5,119 nucleotides of DNA from Planctomycetaceae bacterium (GTDB lineage Bacteria > Planctomycetota > Phycisphaerae > Phycisphaerales > SM1A02). The position numbers were made by a program, and so were the translations under genes. The stretch lies in NCBI GenBank assembly GCA_027488415.1, contig JAIYBS010000080.1:1-5119 (forward strand), read 5' to 3'. The notes under the pieces were generated by a model. The model was not told the DNA's origin. It saw only the letters and a program-made list of their open reading frames with translations, and searched no databases. Each line of letters begins with the position of its first letter. The first letter of the stretch is position 1. Positions 1-5,119 of the stretch are shown piece after piece.

Positions 1-767
1 TGATCGGTACCGAGCCGACCATCAACCTCGCGGTGCTCCAGGTGAAGGCCGCCCCCGGGACGTCGCTCGCGGACCTTCGCCCGGCGCGGATCGGCGCCGT
101 CGACGACCTGCGGGTGGGCGATGACCTCTACGCGTTCGGCGATCCCTTCGGCGCCGCGCGCACCTTCGCCCCTGGAATCGTCATGGCGCTTCCGCAGGTG
201 TCCTGCTACCAGGCAGACCTCACGGGCAGCTTCATCCACGGAAGCATGTCGGTCGCGCCGGGCGCCGTGGGCGGCGCGCTGGTGAACCGCGACGGCGCGG
301 TCGTCGGCATGATCGTCCCGCCCCCGTCGCTCGATCCGTCCGCCCGCCCGGACCCGGAGCACTTCGCGACCTACGGCATGCAGATCCAGACAGCGCTCGG
401 GGTCGGCGAGGCGCTCAAGAAGAAGCGCTCGAACACCTCGCCGTTCCTCGGCTTCTCCGTTCTGAACCTCCGCGAGCTGCGGGCGAAGATGCGCGACGAC
501 GCCAAGTTCGACGCCCTCACGAAACCCGAATACGGTCTTTACATCGACGACGTCTTCGCGCCGAGCCCCGCGTCGCGGGAGGGAATCCAGGTCGGCGACT
601 TCGTCACGGAGATCAACGGCAACCGGATTCTCGGGGTCGTCGATTTCCAGCAGTCGCTCTACTACTTCGCCGGCACTCGCGTCCCGGTCCGCATCTTCCG
701 CGACGGCAAGGTGTTGACGCCGATGGTCTCCATCGAGGCGCGTCCGCCTGAAGCGAATCGAAACTGA
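1..767 (+). CDS. HtrA/DegP-like trypsin-fold protein with PDZ domain, probably catalytically inactive (5' partial)
   Basis: The frame is open from base 3, so the gene begins upstream; the GTG at 33 is internal. About 254 residues are visible. Visible residues 1-120 match the second half of an HtrA trypsin-like domain: NLAVLQVKA, then LRVGDDLYAFGDPFG, then an APGIVMAL strand. From about residue 148 there is a single PDZ domain with the ligand-loop start FLGF, then SREGIQVGDFVTEINGNRI and a final strand VPVRIFRDGK. In active HtrA proteases the first motif is D-[IL]-A-[VL]-[LI]-Q and the serine motif is GNSGG. Here these read N-L-A-V-L-Q (Asn codon 24-26) and GAVGG (Val codon 267-269), so the catalytic Asp and Ser both look replaced. 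The His and any signal peptide lie outside the window. HtrA proteins normally act in the periplasm on misfolded proteins; this one may bind rather than cut, or serve as a scaffold. Fold assignment is firm; loss of activity is inferred from the motifs. Confidence 0.88.
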   Translation, partial: IGTEPTINLAVLQVKAAPGTSLADLRPARIGAVDDLRVGDDLYAFGDPFGAARTFAPGIVMALPQVSCYQADLTGSFIHGSMSVAPGAVGGALVNRDGAVVGMIVPPPSLDPSARPDPEHFATYGMQIQTALGVGEALKKKRSNTSPFLGFSVLNLRELRAKMRDDAKFDALTKPEYGLYIDDVFAPSPASREGIQVGDFVTEINGNRILGVVDFQQSLYYFAGTRVPVRIFRDGKVLTPMVSIEARPPEANRN

Positions 768-815
768 CGGCAAACCGTCCACTCACGCAGTGCTGAAGGA
801 TTGTTCGCACCGGGG

Positions 816-827
816 AAGCGATCGCTT
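816..827. repeat. 12-bp perfect palindrome upstream of the DUF839 gene
   Basis: AAGCGATCGCTT equals its own reverse complement. It lies in the intergenic region, 84 bases before the next start codon. It could be half of an operator region together with the palindrome at 853-870, or a chance event in GC-rich DNA. No binding protein can be named. Confidence 0.4.
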
Positions 828-852
828 ATCGCTGACGGGGGAGTATTCGCCA

Positions 853-870
853 GCCCGGTGCGCACCGGGC
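853..870. promoter_or_regulatory. 18-bp perfect palindrome, candidate operator or 5' UTR hairpin
   Basis: GCCCGGTGCGCACCGGGC is a perfect 18-bp inverted repeat, 40 bases before the ATG at 911. Its right half (CGCACCGGG, 861-869) also occurs as a direct copy at 806-814 in the same intergenic region. As RNA it would fold into a 7-bp stem with a GCGC loop. No U-tract follows, so an intrinsic terminator for the upstream gene is unlikely. A repressor or activator site, or a leader hairpin, fits better. The role is inferred; only the symmetry is seen. Confidence 0.45.
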
Positions 871-895
871 ACTTGTTCCGCAGTTCGATTGATCC

Positions 896-900
896 AGGAG
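896..900 (+). promoter_or_regulatory. Ribosome binding site for the DUF839 gene
   Basis: AGGAG stands 10 bases before the ATG at 911. It supports that ATG, which also begins a clean signal peptide. Confidence 0.7.
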
Positions 901-910
901 AACTGATCGC

Positions 911-2536
911 ATGACTCGTCTCACTCTCGTCGTCGGCGTGTCGGCCGTGGCCGCCATCGCCTCCGCCGCCTCGGCCCAGGTCGTTGGCCGCACCGGCCCG
1001 TCCTCGTCCGCTTCGCCCTACGTCGTCGCCCCCGCCGGAAGCCCGGTCCGCGACCTCGTCTCGATCATGACCGTTGGCGACACGTTCAACGGCTACCAGC
1101 TCGTCGGTATCCCCGATGGCATGGGTGGTTTCATGGAGAACGGCGTGATGAAGCTGTTCATCGATCACGAGCTCACCGCGACCGCGGGCGGCGTCCGTCG
1201 CGCGCACCAGCCCGTCGGCTTCGCCGGTGGCGCGTTCATCTCCGCGTGGACGATCAACCCGCAGACGCTCGTCGTCAGCGGCGGCTACGACGCGATGACC
1301 TCGGTCGTGACCACCACCAACGGCACCGGTGGCAGCCTCTACAACTTCGCTCGCTTCTGCTCCGGCGAGATCGCCGAGACCTCGGCTTTCCTGAACACGG
1401 CGACGGGCTGCGGCACGTCGACCCGGTTCTTCATGACCGGCGAGGAGTCGGGCACCCCCGGCCGCATGATTGCGACCGATCTCGCGACCGGCGTGGCGTA
1501 TCAGCTTCCCGCGTTCGATCCCTCCGCGGGCTCGTGGGAGAACGGCGTCGCTCGCCCGATGGAGAGCGACACCACTGTGGTGATCGGCCTGTCCGACGGC
1601 GGCGCGAACCGCGTGTTCGTGTATGTCGGTACGAAGCAGTGCACCGGCAACCCGGCCGAGAAGGCGGGTCTCCTCAACGGCACGTCGTACGGCATCCAGG
1701 TCCAGGTGAACGGCTCGAACGTCTCGACCGAGAGCCGTGACTTCGGCTTCGCTGCCGCGGCTCCGGCCGTGTTCAGCGGGACGTTCACGCTCGCCACCGG
1801 CGGCGCCGCGGCCGGCACGAGCTTCCTCCGCCCGGAGGACGGCGCGTGGGATCCGGCGAATCCGTCGGACTTCTACTTCGTCACCACCGACCGCATGAGC
1901 ACCACTGCCGCCGGCGCTCCGCAGTCGCACGGCAGCCGCCTCTACCGGCTGCGGTTCAGCGACGTGAACAACCCGCTCGCGGGCGGCACCATCGAGGCGG
2001 TCCTCGACGGCACCGATCCGATGGAGATGGGCGACAACCTGTGCGTGTTCAACACGCTGTCGGGCGGCACCCGCGTCATCCTGCAGGAGGACCCGGGCAA
2101 CCACCCGCGCAGCGCGACCACGTGGCTCTACAACGCCAACAACGACACGCTCGTTCAGATGCTGAAGGGTGATTCCGCCCGCTTCGGCGACATCGGCGTC
2201 GCGGCCACCGCGCCGTTCAGCCAGGACGAGGAGAACTCGGGCGTCTTCGACGCGCGCGACACCCTCGGCCTCGGCTGGTTCGTCGGCAACATGCAGGCGC
2301 ACTACTCGCTGGCGGCTCCGCTCGTCGAGGGCGGCCAGGTCTACGCGTTCTACGCGCCGACCGCGGTCACCTGCGCCGGCGACCTCTCGATGGACGGCAG
2401 CATCGGCGGCGACGACCTCGGCGTGCTGCTCGCGGGCTGGGGCTCGGCCGGCATGTCCGACCTGAACGGCGACGGCACCACCGATGGCGCTGACATCGGC
2501 GCTCTGCTCACTGCCTGGGGCGCCTGCGCCCAGTAA
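911..2536 (+). CDS. Secreted PhoX/DUF839-like protein with dockerin-like C-terminal module
   Basis: The product is 541 residues. Residues 1-22 form a signal peptide (Arg3, hydrophobic core, cleavage likely after A20-S21-A22), so it is exported. The body, about 40-485, carries motifs typical of the PhoX/DUF839 family: FIDHELT (83-89), GGAFISAWTIN (106-116), GEESG (177-181), LRPEDGAWDP (306-315), FYFVTTD (321-327), ILQEDPGNH (390-398) and DEENSGVFDARD (439-450) followed by MQAHYSL. PhoX is a secreted calcium/iron-dependent alkaline phosphatase with a beta-propeller-like fold, but many DUF839 relatives are uncharacterised, so phosphatase activity is only possible here. Residues 488-539 form a two-loop dockerin-like tail described separately. 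The gene has its own ribosome binding site and ends 33 bases before a strong terminator, so it may be a single-gene transcript, or the last gene of a unit that includes the HtrA-like gene 143 bases upstream. Family assignment is good; substrate is unknown. Confidence 0.85.
   Translation: MTRLTLVVGVSAVAAIASAASAQVVGRTGPSSSASPYVVAPAGSPVRDLVSIMTVGDTFNGYQLVGIPDGMGGFMENGVMKLFIDHELTATAGGVRRAHQPVGFAGGAFISAWTINPQTLVVSGGYDAMTSVVTTTNGTGGSLYNFARFCSGEIAETSAFLNTATGCGTSTRFFMTGEESGTPGRMIATDLATGVAYQLPAFDPSAGSWENGVARPMESDTTVVIGLSDGGANRVFVYVGTKQCTGNPAEKAGLLNGTSYGIQVQVNGSNVSTESRDFGFAAAAPAVFSGTFTLATGGAAAGTSFLRPEDGAWDPANPSDFYFVTTDRMSTTAAGAPQSHGSRLYRLRFSDVNNPLAGGTIEAVLDGTDPMEMGDNLCVFNTLSGGTRVILQEDPGNHPRSATTWLYNANNDTLVQMLKGDSARFGDIGVAATAPFSQDEENSGVFDARDTLGLGWFVGNMQAHYSLAAPLVEGGQVYAFYAPTAVTCAGDLSMDGSIGGDDLGVLLAGWGSAGMSDLNGDGTTDGADIGALLTAWGACAQ
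2372..2527 (+). other. Two-loop dockerin-like calcium-binding module flanked by cysteines
   Basis: Within the DUF839-like protein, residues 488-539 hold two EF-hand-type loops. Loop one runs D491-D502 with acidic or polar ligands at positions 1, 3, 5 and 12 (D, S, D, D). Loop two, D517-D528, reads D, N, D, D at the same positions. Each loop is followed by a matching helix, LGVLLAGWG and IGALLTAWG. Cys488 and Cys539 bracket the pair and could form a disulfide. Similar tails are common on secreted planctomycete proteins, where they are thought to be sorting or attachment modules rather than parts of a cellulosome. Confidence 0.8.
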
Positions 2537-2569
2537 CCCCGTTCCTCATTGGGTCATTCGTTACCCGGG

Positions 2570-2608
2570 AACCCCCGGCCCCGAAGTAGGGCCGGGGGTT
2601 TCTTCATT
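2570..2608 (+). terminator. Rho-independent terminator
   Basis: A perfect 12-bp stem pairs 2570-2581 (AACCCCCGGCCC) with 2589-2600 (GGGCCGGGGGTT) around a 7-base loop (CGAAGTA), followed by TCTTCATT. It begins 33 bases after the DUF839 stop and ends about 100 bases before the sigma factor start. It therefore separates the two transcription units. Confidence 0.9.
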
Positions 2609-2612
2609 GTCG

Positions 2613-2627
2613 AGCCGGGCCCCGGCT
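2613..2627. repeat. Short GC-rich inverted repeat after the terminator
   Basis: AGCCGGG and CCCGGCT are 7-bp arms separated by one base. The repeat lies in the leader of the sigma factor operon, 5 bases beyond the terminator tail. It may be an operator, or chance symmetry in GC-rich DNA. The rest of 2628-2710 shows no promoter I can call. Confidence 0.3.
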
Positions 2628-2710
2628 GCGAGGCGGCGTTCCGGCGTCGCGCAGCCGTAAGCGCGCGGAATTTCGGTCACGAACGGGCCCGAATCGGCGA
2701 AACAAGGGTG

Positions 2711-3232
2711 ATGGACGACCTCCACCGCCAGGCCTTCGCCCACTGGACCCGTGCCCAGCCGACCGTGTCGGCGTTCGTGCACGCCCTGGTCGCGGACCGG
2801 GCGGAGCGCGACGATGTGCTGCAGGAGGTCGCGATGGCGGTTCTCGAGTCGTTCGGCAGCTACGACCCGTCGCGCCCGTTCACGCCCTGGGCGGTCGGGA
2901 TCGCCCGCCGCACGATCGCGGACTCGTTCCGCCGCCGCAAGCGGATGCCCGCGCTCCTCGGGCCCGAGGCTGCCGCCGCGCTTGAGCGTGCGTTCGCCGA
3001 GGTCACGGAGTCCGAGCAGGCGAAGCTCGCGCACCTCGCGGAGTGCCTGCGCGAGCTCGACGGGCGGGCGCGCCAGGCGTGCGACCTGCGGTATCGGATG
3101 GATCTCAAGCCTTCGCGCATCGCCGAGCTTCTCGGCATCCAGTCGAACACCGCCGCGAAGGTGCTGCAGCGCGTCCGCGAGCAGCTGCGCGAGTGCATCG
3201 AGCGGCGCATGCGCGCGGAGGTCCACGCGTGA
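2711..3232 (+). CDS. Sigma-70 family RNA polymerase sigma factor (ECF-like, Rhodopirellula/Verrucomicrobium type)
   Basis: From the ATG at 2711 the protein has 173 residues, the usual size of a two-domain sigma factor. Region 2 spans about residues 9-78: DRAERDDVLQEVAMAV (regions 2.1-2.2, core binding), then PFTPWAVGIARRTIADSFRRRKR split by the helix for -10 recognition. Region 4 spans about 112-168 with a helix-turn-helix, KPSRIAELLGIQSNTAAKVL, for -35 contact. No region 1 or 3 is present. The start WTRAQP near residue 12 and the SNTAAKVLQRVREQLRECIE tail fit the planctomycete sigma group of TIGR02989 type. The frame stays open back to 2549, but that longer start would lie upstream of the terminator hairpin, so ATG 2711 is preferred. 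Only a weak AAGGG sits 2 bases before it. The anti-sigma gene overlaps its stop, implying coupled expression and a cytoplasmic factor held inactive until a signal arrives. Target promoters cannot be deduced. Confidence 0.92.
   Translation: MDDLHRQAFAHWTRAQPTVSAFVHALVADRAERDDVLQEVAMAVLESFGSYDPSRPFTPWAVGIARRTIADSFRRRKRMPALLGPEAAAALERAFAEVTESEQAKLAHLAECLRELDGRARQACDLRYRMDLKPSRIAELLGIQSNTAAKVLQRVREQLRECIERRMRAEVHA
3217..3222 (+). promoter_or_regulatory. Ribosome binding site deciding the GTG start of the anti-sigma gene
   Basis: GGAGGT inside the end of the sigma factor gene lies 6 bases before the GTG at 3229. It selects this GTG over the far-upstream in-frame ATG at 3043, which would overlap most of sigma region 4. 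Confidence 0.75.
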
Positions 3233-4191
3233 GCGACTCCGCCGACATCCGGGCGATCATGCATCGCGCCCTCGACGGGACGATCGACGGATCCGAGCGC
3301 GCCGCACTCGACGCGGCGATCGCCACGGACCCCGAGGTCGCGCGCGAATTCGCGCGCCTCGCGCTGCTCCACGACGCGCTCGAGCGGGAGCTGACCGCGG
3401 GCGAGGTCGGGCGCAGGGGCGCGACGGCGCTTCGTTGGCGTGCCCGGGCGCGCCGCCTGTCGGCCGCCGCCGTGCTGCTGTTCGCCGTCGGCGTGCTCGC
3501 CTGGATCGGGCTCCGCGGCTCGCCAGCGAACGCGGGTGCGGAGCTCGCGCGGATTGCCGCGTCGCAGCACTCCGTGCGGCGGGACTTCCTCATCCGCAGC
3601 CTCGACGGCGACCAGCGCCGGCAGGCGGATCGGCGCCGCGTCGATCCGCGCGCGAAGCAGAAGCCGTCGATCGACGATGCCGTGCTGCACGTCGGTGCGC
3701 CGGGCTCGTACGTGCTCGAGCGCGCGGGCGACGACGGATCGGTCACCGTGACGGGCAGCGACGGCGTGGTCGCGTGGAGCGTCCCCCCGCGCGGAGCGGT
3801 GCGCGTGAGCCGCAACCCCGCGCGCTTCCGCGGCGCGCTGCCCGGCCAGCAGCACGAATTGCCGTTCGTGCACCCGGCCGAGGGCTTCGAGCTCCTCACG
3901 CGGTCGTACGACCGGTCGCTCGGGAAGATGTCCGAGATCGACGGCCGGAGCGTTCGCTCGATCGTCGGCGTCCGCCGCGCGGGGGTGCAGCGCGGGCCGA
4001 AGGAGTTCCGCCTCTGGTACGACCCTGCGACCGACGCGGTGCTGCGCATGGAGCTGGACCGGCTTCCGCAGGCGAACGGCGGTCCGCGCTCCGTGCAGAT
4101 GGACCTCGTCGCCGAGTTGCCGCTCGACACCACCTACTTCGCGCATGACGCGCACCACGGCCGTGACCGGACCGTGATCCTCGAGGACTGA
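3229..4191 (+). CDS. Predicted membrane-spanning anti-sigma factor with LolA/RseB-like extracytoplasmic domain
   Basis: The GTG start gives 320 residues and overlaps the sigma stop by 4 bases (GTGA). Residues 1-58 are an acidic, helical cytoplasmic part (ALDGTIDGSERAALDAAIATD, then EFARLALLHDALERELTAG) like the N-termini of planctomycete anti-sigma proteins. A basic stretch (RWRARARR, 69-76) precedes one membrane helix at about 77-95, predicting N-in, C-out topology. The remaining 225 residues are outside the cytoplasm, with strands YVLERAGDDGSVTVTGSDG, a WYDPATDAVLRMEL segment (263-276) and LPLDTTYF (297-304). This pattern is like the LolA/RseB fold, where a lipoprotein or lipid-like ligand is bound. 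There are no cysteines, so the zinc-binding anti-sigma (ZAS) motif is absent. The anti-sigma role is inferred from gene order, overlap and topology; the fold likeness is my reading of motifs and needs structural support. Confidence 0.75.
   Translation: MSDSADIRAIMHRALDGTIDGSERAALDAAIATDPEVAREFARLALLHDALERELTAGEVGRRGATALRWRARARRLSAAAVLLFAVGVLAWIGLRGSPANAGAELARIAASQHSVRRDFLIRSLDGDQRRQADRRRVDPRAKQKPSIDDAVLHVGAPGSYVLERAGDDGSVTVTGSDGVVAWSVPPRGAVRVSRNPARFRGALPGQQHELPFVHPAEGFELLTRSYDRSLGKMSEIDGRSVRSIVGVRRAGVQRGPKEFRLWYDPATDAVLRMELDRLPQANGGPRSVQMDLVAELPLDTTYFAHDAHHGRDRTVILED
4183..4187 (+). promoter_or_regulatory. Ribosome binding site for the sulfatase gene
   Basis: GAGGA in the last codons of the anti-sigma gene stands 7 bases before the ATG at 4195. 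Because it lies inside the upstream coding region, translation of the two genes is probably coupled. Confidence 0.65.
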
Positions 4192-4194
4192 GAC

Positions 4195-5119
4195 ATGAAG
4201 ACCGCGCTTCTCGCGTTCGCTGCCGTCTGTTCCGCCCTTGCGACGGCGGTACCGCCAACCCAGACGCCCGCGACGAAGCCGACCGCGCAGCTCGCGGCAG
4301 CGAAGCCCGCGGCCTCGAAGCCGAACTTCGTCTTCATTCAGGCCGAGGCGCAGGGATGGTCGAGCACCTCCGTCGACATGGACGGCGAGCCTCCCGTGCA
4401 CGCGCGTCCCGCTGGCCTCACGCCGAACCTCGAGAAGCTCGCGGCCGACGGATCGCGCATGAGCGACTTCTACGTGTCGTGCCCGCGCTGCACGCCGTCG
4501 CGCGCGAGCTGGGTGACCGGCATCAGCCCGGCGAAGCTGCGCATGACCTACCAGAACGAGCCCGGCGGCGGCAACGTCGAGGAGCGCTACAAGCTGATGC
4601 GGATGATCCCGCCCGCGCCCGACGCGGACCTGCCGGAGGGCGTGCGGACCACGGGTGCCGTGCTGAAGGATCTCGGATACGCGAGCGCGCACTTCGGCAA
4701 GTGGCACGTCGGCAGGCAGGCGCCGGATCGCGTCGGGTTCGATCTCTCCGACGGCAACAACAGCAACCAGGGCCCCGAGCGCGGTGTCGAGCCGAACCCG
4801 AAGCAATGCTCCGCGATCACCGACCGCGGCATCGAGTTCATGCGCGAGCAGGTGAAGGCAGGCAAGCCGTTCTACCTGCAGCTCTCGCACTACGGCTACG
4901 GCAGCGAGGAGGAGGCGACTCCCGAGGCCCTCGCGGTCGCGAAGTCGCTCGTGCCGGGCGTGAGCGGCAAGCCGATGGGCGCGATCGCGGGCGCGCACGA
5001 CGTGGACACGCAGCTCGGTCGCGTGCTCGCGACGCTCAAGGAACTCGGCATCGACGGGAATACGTACGTCTTCTACAGCGCGGACCACGGTGCGCAGGGT
5101 GGTGGTGGTGGTGGTCGCA
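4195..5119 (+). CDS. Exported formylglycine-dependent sulfatase (3' partial)
   Basis: The frame starts at ATG 4195, 3 bases after the anti-sigma stop, and stays open to the window edge, giving 308 residues with the C-terminal part missing. Residues 1-18 form a signal peptide (cleavage after A16-T17-A18). Residues 19-42 are an Ala/Pro/Thr/Lys-rich linker. The alkaline-phosphatase-type sulfatase fold starts at PNFVFI (43-48). The signature C-T-P-S-R at C99-R103, followed by ASWVTG, is the site where Cys99 becomes formylglycine and attacks the sulfate ester. K169-W170-H171 (FGKWHVG), H232 (LSHYG) and D297-H298 (SADHG) match further active-site and calcium ligands. The usual DD of the first metal motif is replaced by E51-A52. 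Six glycines follow at 302-307. It needs a formylglycine-generating enzyme or an anaerobic maturase, not seen here. Cys12 is not in a good lipobox, so a lipoprotein is unlikely. The natural substrate, probably a sulfated glycan, cannot be told. Confidence 0.9.
   Translation, partial: MKTALLAFAAVCSALATAVPPTQTPATKPTAQLAAAKPAASKPNFVFIQAEAQGWSSTSVDMDGEPPVHARPAGLTPNLEKLAADGSRMSDFYVSCPRCTPSRASWVTGISPAKLRMTYQNEPGGGNVEERYKLMRMIPPAPDADLPEGVRTTGAVLKDLGYASAHFGKWHVGRQAPDRVGFDLSDGNNSNQGPERGVEPNPKQCSAITDRGIEFMREQVKAGKPFYLQLSHYGYGSEEEATPEALAVAKSLVPGVSGKPMGAIAGAHDVDTQLGRVLATLKELGIDGNTYVFYSADHGAQGGGGGGR
5098..5115 (+). repeat. (GGT)6 triplet repeat encoding a hexaglycine tract
   Basis: Six perfect GGT codons in a row lie in the sulfatase gene just after the SADHG metal motif, 4 bases from the window end. 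All six glycines use the same codon although GGC dominates elsewhere, as expected for repeat expansion by slippage. Changes in copy number would keep the reading frame. Confidence 0.85.

Noticed and set aside
801..830. TTGTTC with a CTTATC-like element as a housekeeping promoter for the DUF839 gene.
   Set aside because: The -10 candidate matches the consensus poorly and the promoter consensus of this lineage is not known well enough to me.
662..2302. A 546-residue open frame on the minus strand opposite the DUF839 gene.
   Set aside because: The composition is typical of a shadow frame (many Arg, Ala, Gly, no fold motifs), and the opposite strand has a signal peptide and conserved family motifs throughout.
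2667..2700. GGAATTT upstream of the sigma gene as an ECF-type -35 element for autoregulation.
   Set aside because: I found no convincing matching -10 element at the right spacing, and a short motif of this kind is weak evidence alone.
2549..2710. A longer N-terminus for the sigma factor starting at ATG 2549.
   Set aside because: It would translate straight through the terminator hairpin, and it adds 54 residues unlike any sigma region. The ATG at 2711 gives the usual family start.
2751..4148. A 465-residue Arg/Ser/Ala-rich open frame on the plus strand overlapping sigma and anti-sigma.
   Set aside because: It is a +1 shadow of the real genes, with low-complexity basic sequence and no domain.
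4195..4248. The sulfatase as a lipoprotein with Cys12 as the lipidated residue.
   Set aside because: The residues before Cys12 (A-A-V) lack the small residue needed at -1, while A-T-A at 16-18 gives a normal signal peptidase I site.
2860..5088. A 742-residue open frame on the minus strand opposite the sigma, anti-sigma and sulfatase genes.
   Set aside because: It is Arg/Ala/Val/His-rich with no recognisable domain, and it lies opposite three genes with clear motifs. Long antisense frames are expected in DNA this rich in GC.

Overview
The window is GC-rich, and every gene I can support lies on the + strand. It most likely comes from a planctomycete, probably of the Phycisphaerae type. Three features point there: a two-loop dockerin-like C-terminus (LGVLLAGWG / IGALLTAWGAC) on a secreted protein, a short sigma factor of the Rhodopirellula/Verrucomicrobium ECF-like kind followed directly by a membrane anti-sigma protein, and a planctomycete-style exported sulfatase. 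This assignment rests on protein style alone, since no rRNA or other phylogenetic marker is present.

Region by region: (1) Bases 1-767 hold the 3' part of an HtrA/DegP-like gene, the C-terminal half of a trypsin-like fold plus one PDZ domain. Two of its catalytic triad positions look mutated. (2) Bases 768-910 are a 143-base intergenic region with a 12-bp and an 18-bp perfect palindrome and a clear ribosome binding site. (3) Bases 911-2536 encode a secreted PhoX/DUF839-like protein with a Cys-flanked, dockerin-like calcium-binding tail, closed by a strong intrinsic terminator at 2570-2608. (4) Bases 2711-5119 form a compact operon: a sigma-70-family factor, an anti-sigma protein whose start overlaps the sigma stop (GTGA), and, 3 bases after the anti-sigma stop, a formylglycine-type sulfatase that runs off the right edge.

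The terminator divides the window into at least two transcription units. In the second, the likely logic is that a membrane-spanning anti-sigma protein holds the sigma factor and responds to a signal outside the cytoplasm, while the co-transcribed exported sulfatase acts on sulfated substrate outside the cytoplasm. The periplasmic half of the anti-sigma protein resembles LolA/RseB-type folds, which suggests sensor and anti-sigma are fused. No mobile element, CRISPR array, tRNA or rRNA was seen. The most interesting observations are the apparent pseudoprotease, the possible fused sensor/anti-sigma protein in a sulfatase operon, and the altered N-terminal metal-binding motif of the sulfatase. 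None of these amounts to a clearly new system on this sequence alone.
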